From Cellulosilyticum sp. (GTDB lineage Bacteria > Bacillota > Clostridia > Lachnospirales > Cellulosilyticaceae), in the NCBI GenBank assembly GCA_015058045.1, contig SVDC01000033.1, positions 1 to 41,148 of the forward strand: 41,148 bases of DNA. The letters are read 5' to 3'. Position 1 is the first letter of the stretch. Every line of letters begins with the position of its first letter. Made by a program: the position numbers and the translations under genes. The notes beneath the pieces are model-generated. The model was not told the DNA's origin. It saw only the letters and a program-made list of their open reading frames with translations, and did not search any database. Shown here piece by piece: positions 40,994 to 41,148 of the stretch.

Positions 40994-41148
40994 TTTATAC
41001 GGTATTCTAGAAGTTAAATCTTTATAATTTAGTTTTCTACAAGTTATTATATTCATTAATAGGGAAGAGTGGCACAATAAGAAGTATAGAGAAGCATATG
41101 GCGTGAGAATAAAAGTACAAAAATAGGTGAATTCTATTTGAGAAAGGA

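Overview
The window is low-GC DNA with strong Shine-Dalgarno sites (AGGAGG-type), frequent TTG/GTG starts, ABC transporters and two-component systems of Bacillota type, SLH-domain surface proteins and ECF vitamin transport. It most resembles an anaerobic clostridial genome; a Lachnospiraceae/Cellulosilyticum-like organism is my inference from gene content, not a measured result. I saw no rRNA, tRNA, CRISPR array, prophage or intact insertion sequence.

Layout. 1-2390: the edge of a leftward gene and an OmpR-type two-component system. 2411-5600: a ketopantoate-reductase-like gene, a TetR regulator, a short-chain dehydrogenase that has lost its catalytic core, and about 600 nt of decayed DNA. 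5710-10100: an NAD-dependent epimerase-like gene, an ECF sigma/anti-sigma pair with a likely autoregulatory promoter, and a secreted S41 peptidase. 10219-12834: a SigD-type flagellar/chemotaxis promoter, a chemoreceptor stub, a soluble CZB chemoreceptor, then a single-domain globin with a YbaN-like membrane protein. The latter two are divergent from an NsrR-type regulator across two palindromes. 13595-18041: a complete BceRSAB-type antimicrobial-peptide sensing and detoxification module. 18139-22110: a MATE exporter, a membrane chemoreceptor, and an XRE regulator/membrane protein pair. 22140-24426: a LytTR/DUF3021 pair behind a PAF-acetylhydrolase-like membrane hydrolase. 24627-26879: a NiCo (czcD) riboswitch with a cation-diffusion exporter, then a MarR/DUF2798 divergent pair. 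27020-31206: AraC/GyrI-like and GNAT genes, and a double-MerR regulator with an ABC-2 exporter.

The most interesting part is 31255-40828. A cobalamin riboswitch with its own terminator precedes five tightly packed genes: a DUF4430 lipoprotein, an ECF T component, a fused A-A' ATPase, an ECF S component, and a 1666-residue secreted protein ending in three SLH repeats. The large protein carries two alpha-toroid domains and two DUF4430 domains. These are the two fold types that make up vertebrate intrinsic factor and transcobalamin. I read the operon as a Gram-positive surface capture, hand-over and uptake system for cobalamin: S-layer protein, then lipoprotein, then ECF transporter.

Two themes recur. 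Cobalt and cobalamin are handled by two riboswitch-controlled loci about 6.5 kb apart. Also, a short conserved sequence of unknown role (34-nt core) recurs in at least three intergenic regions, always on the + strand just after a gene, and in two cases just before a terminator.
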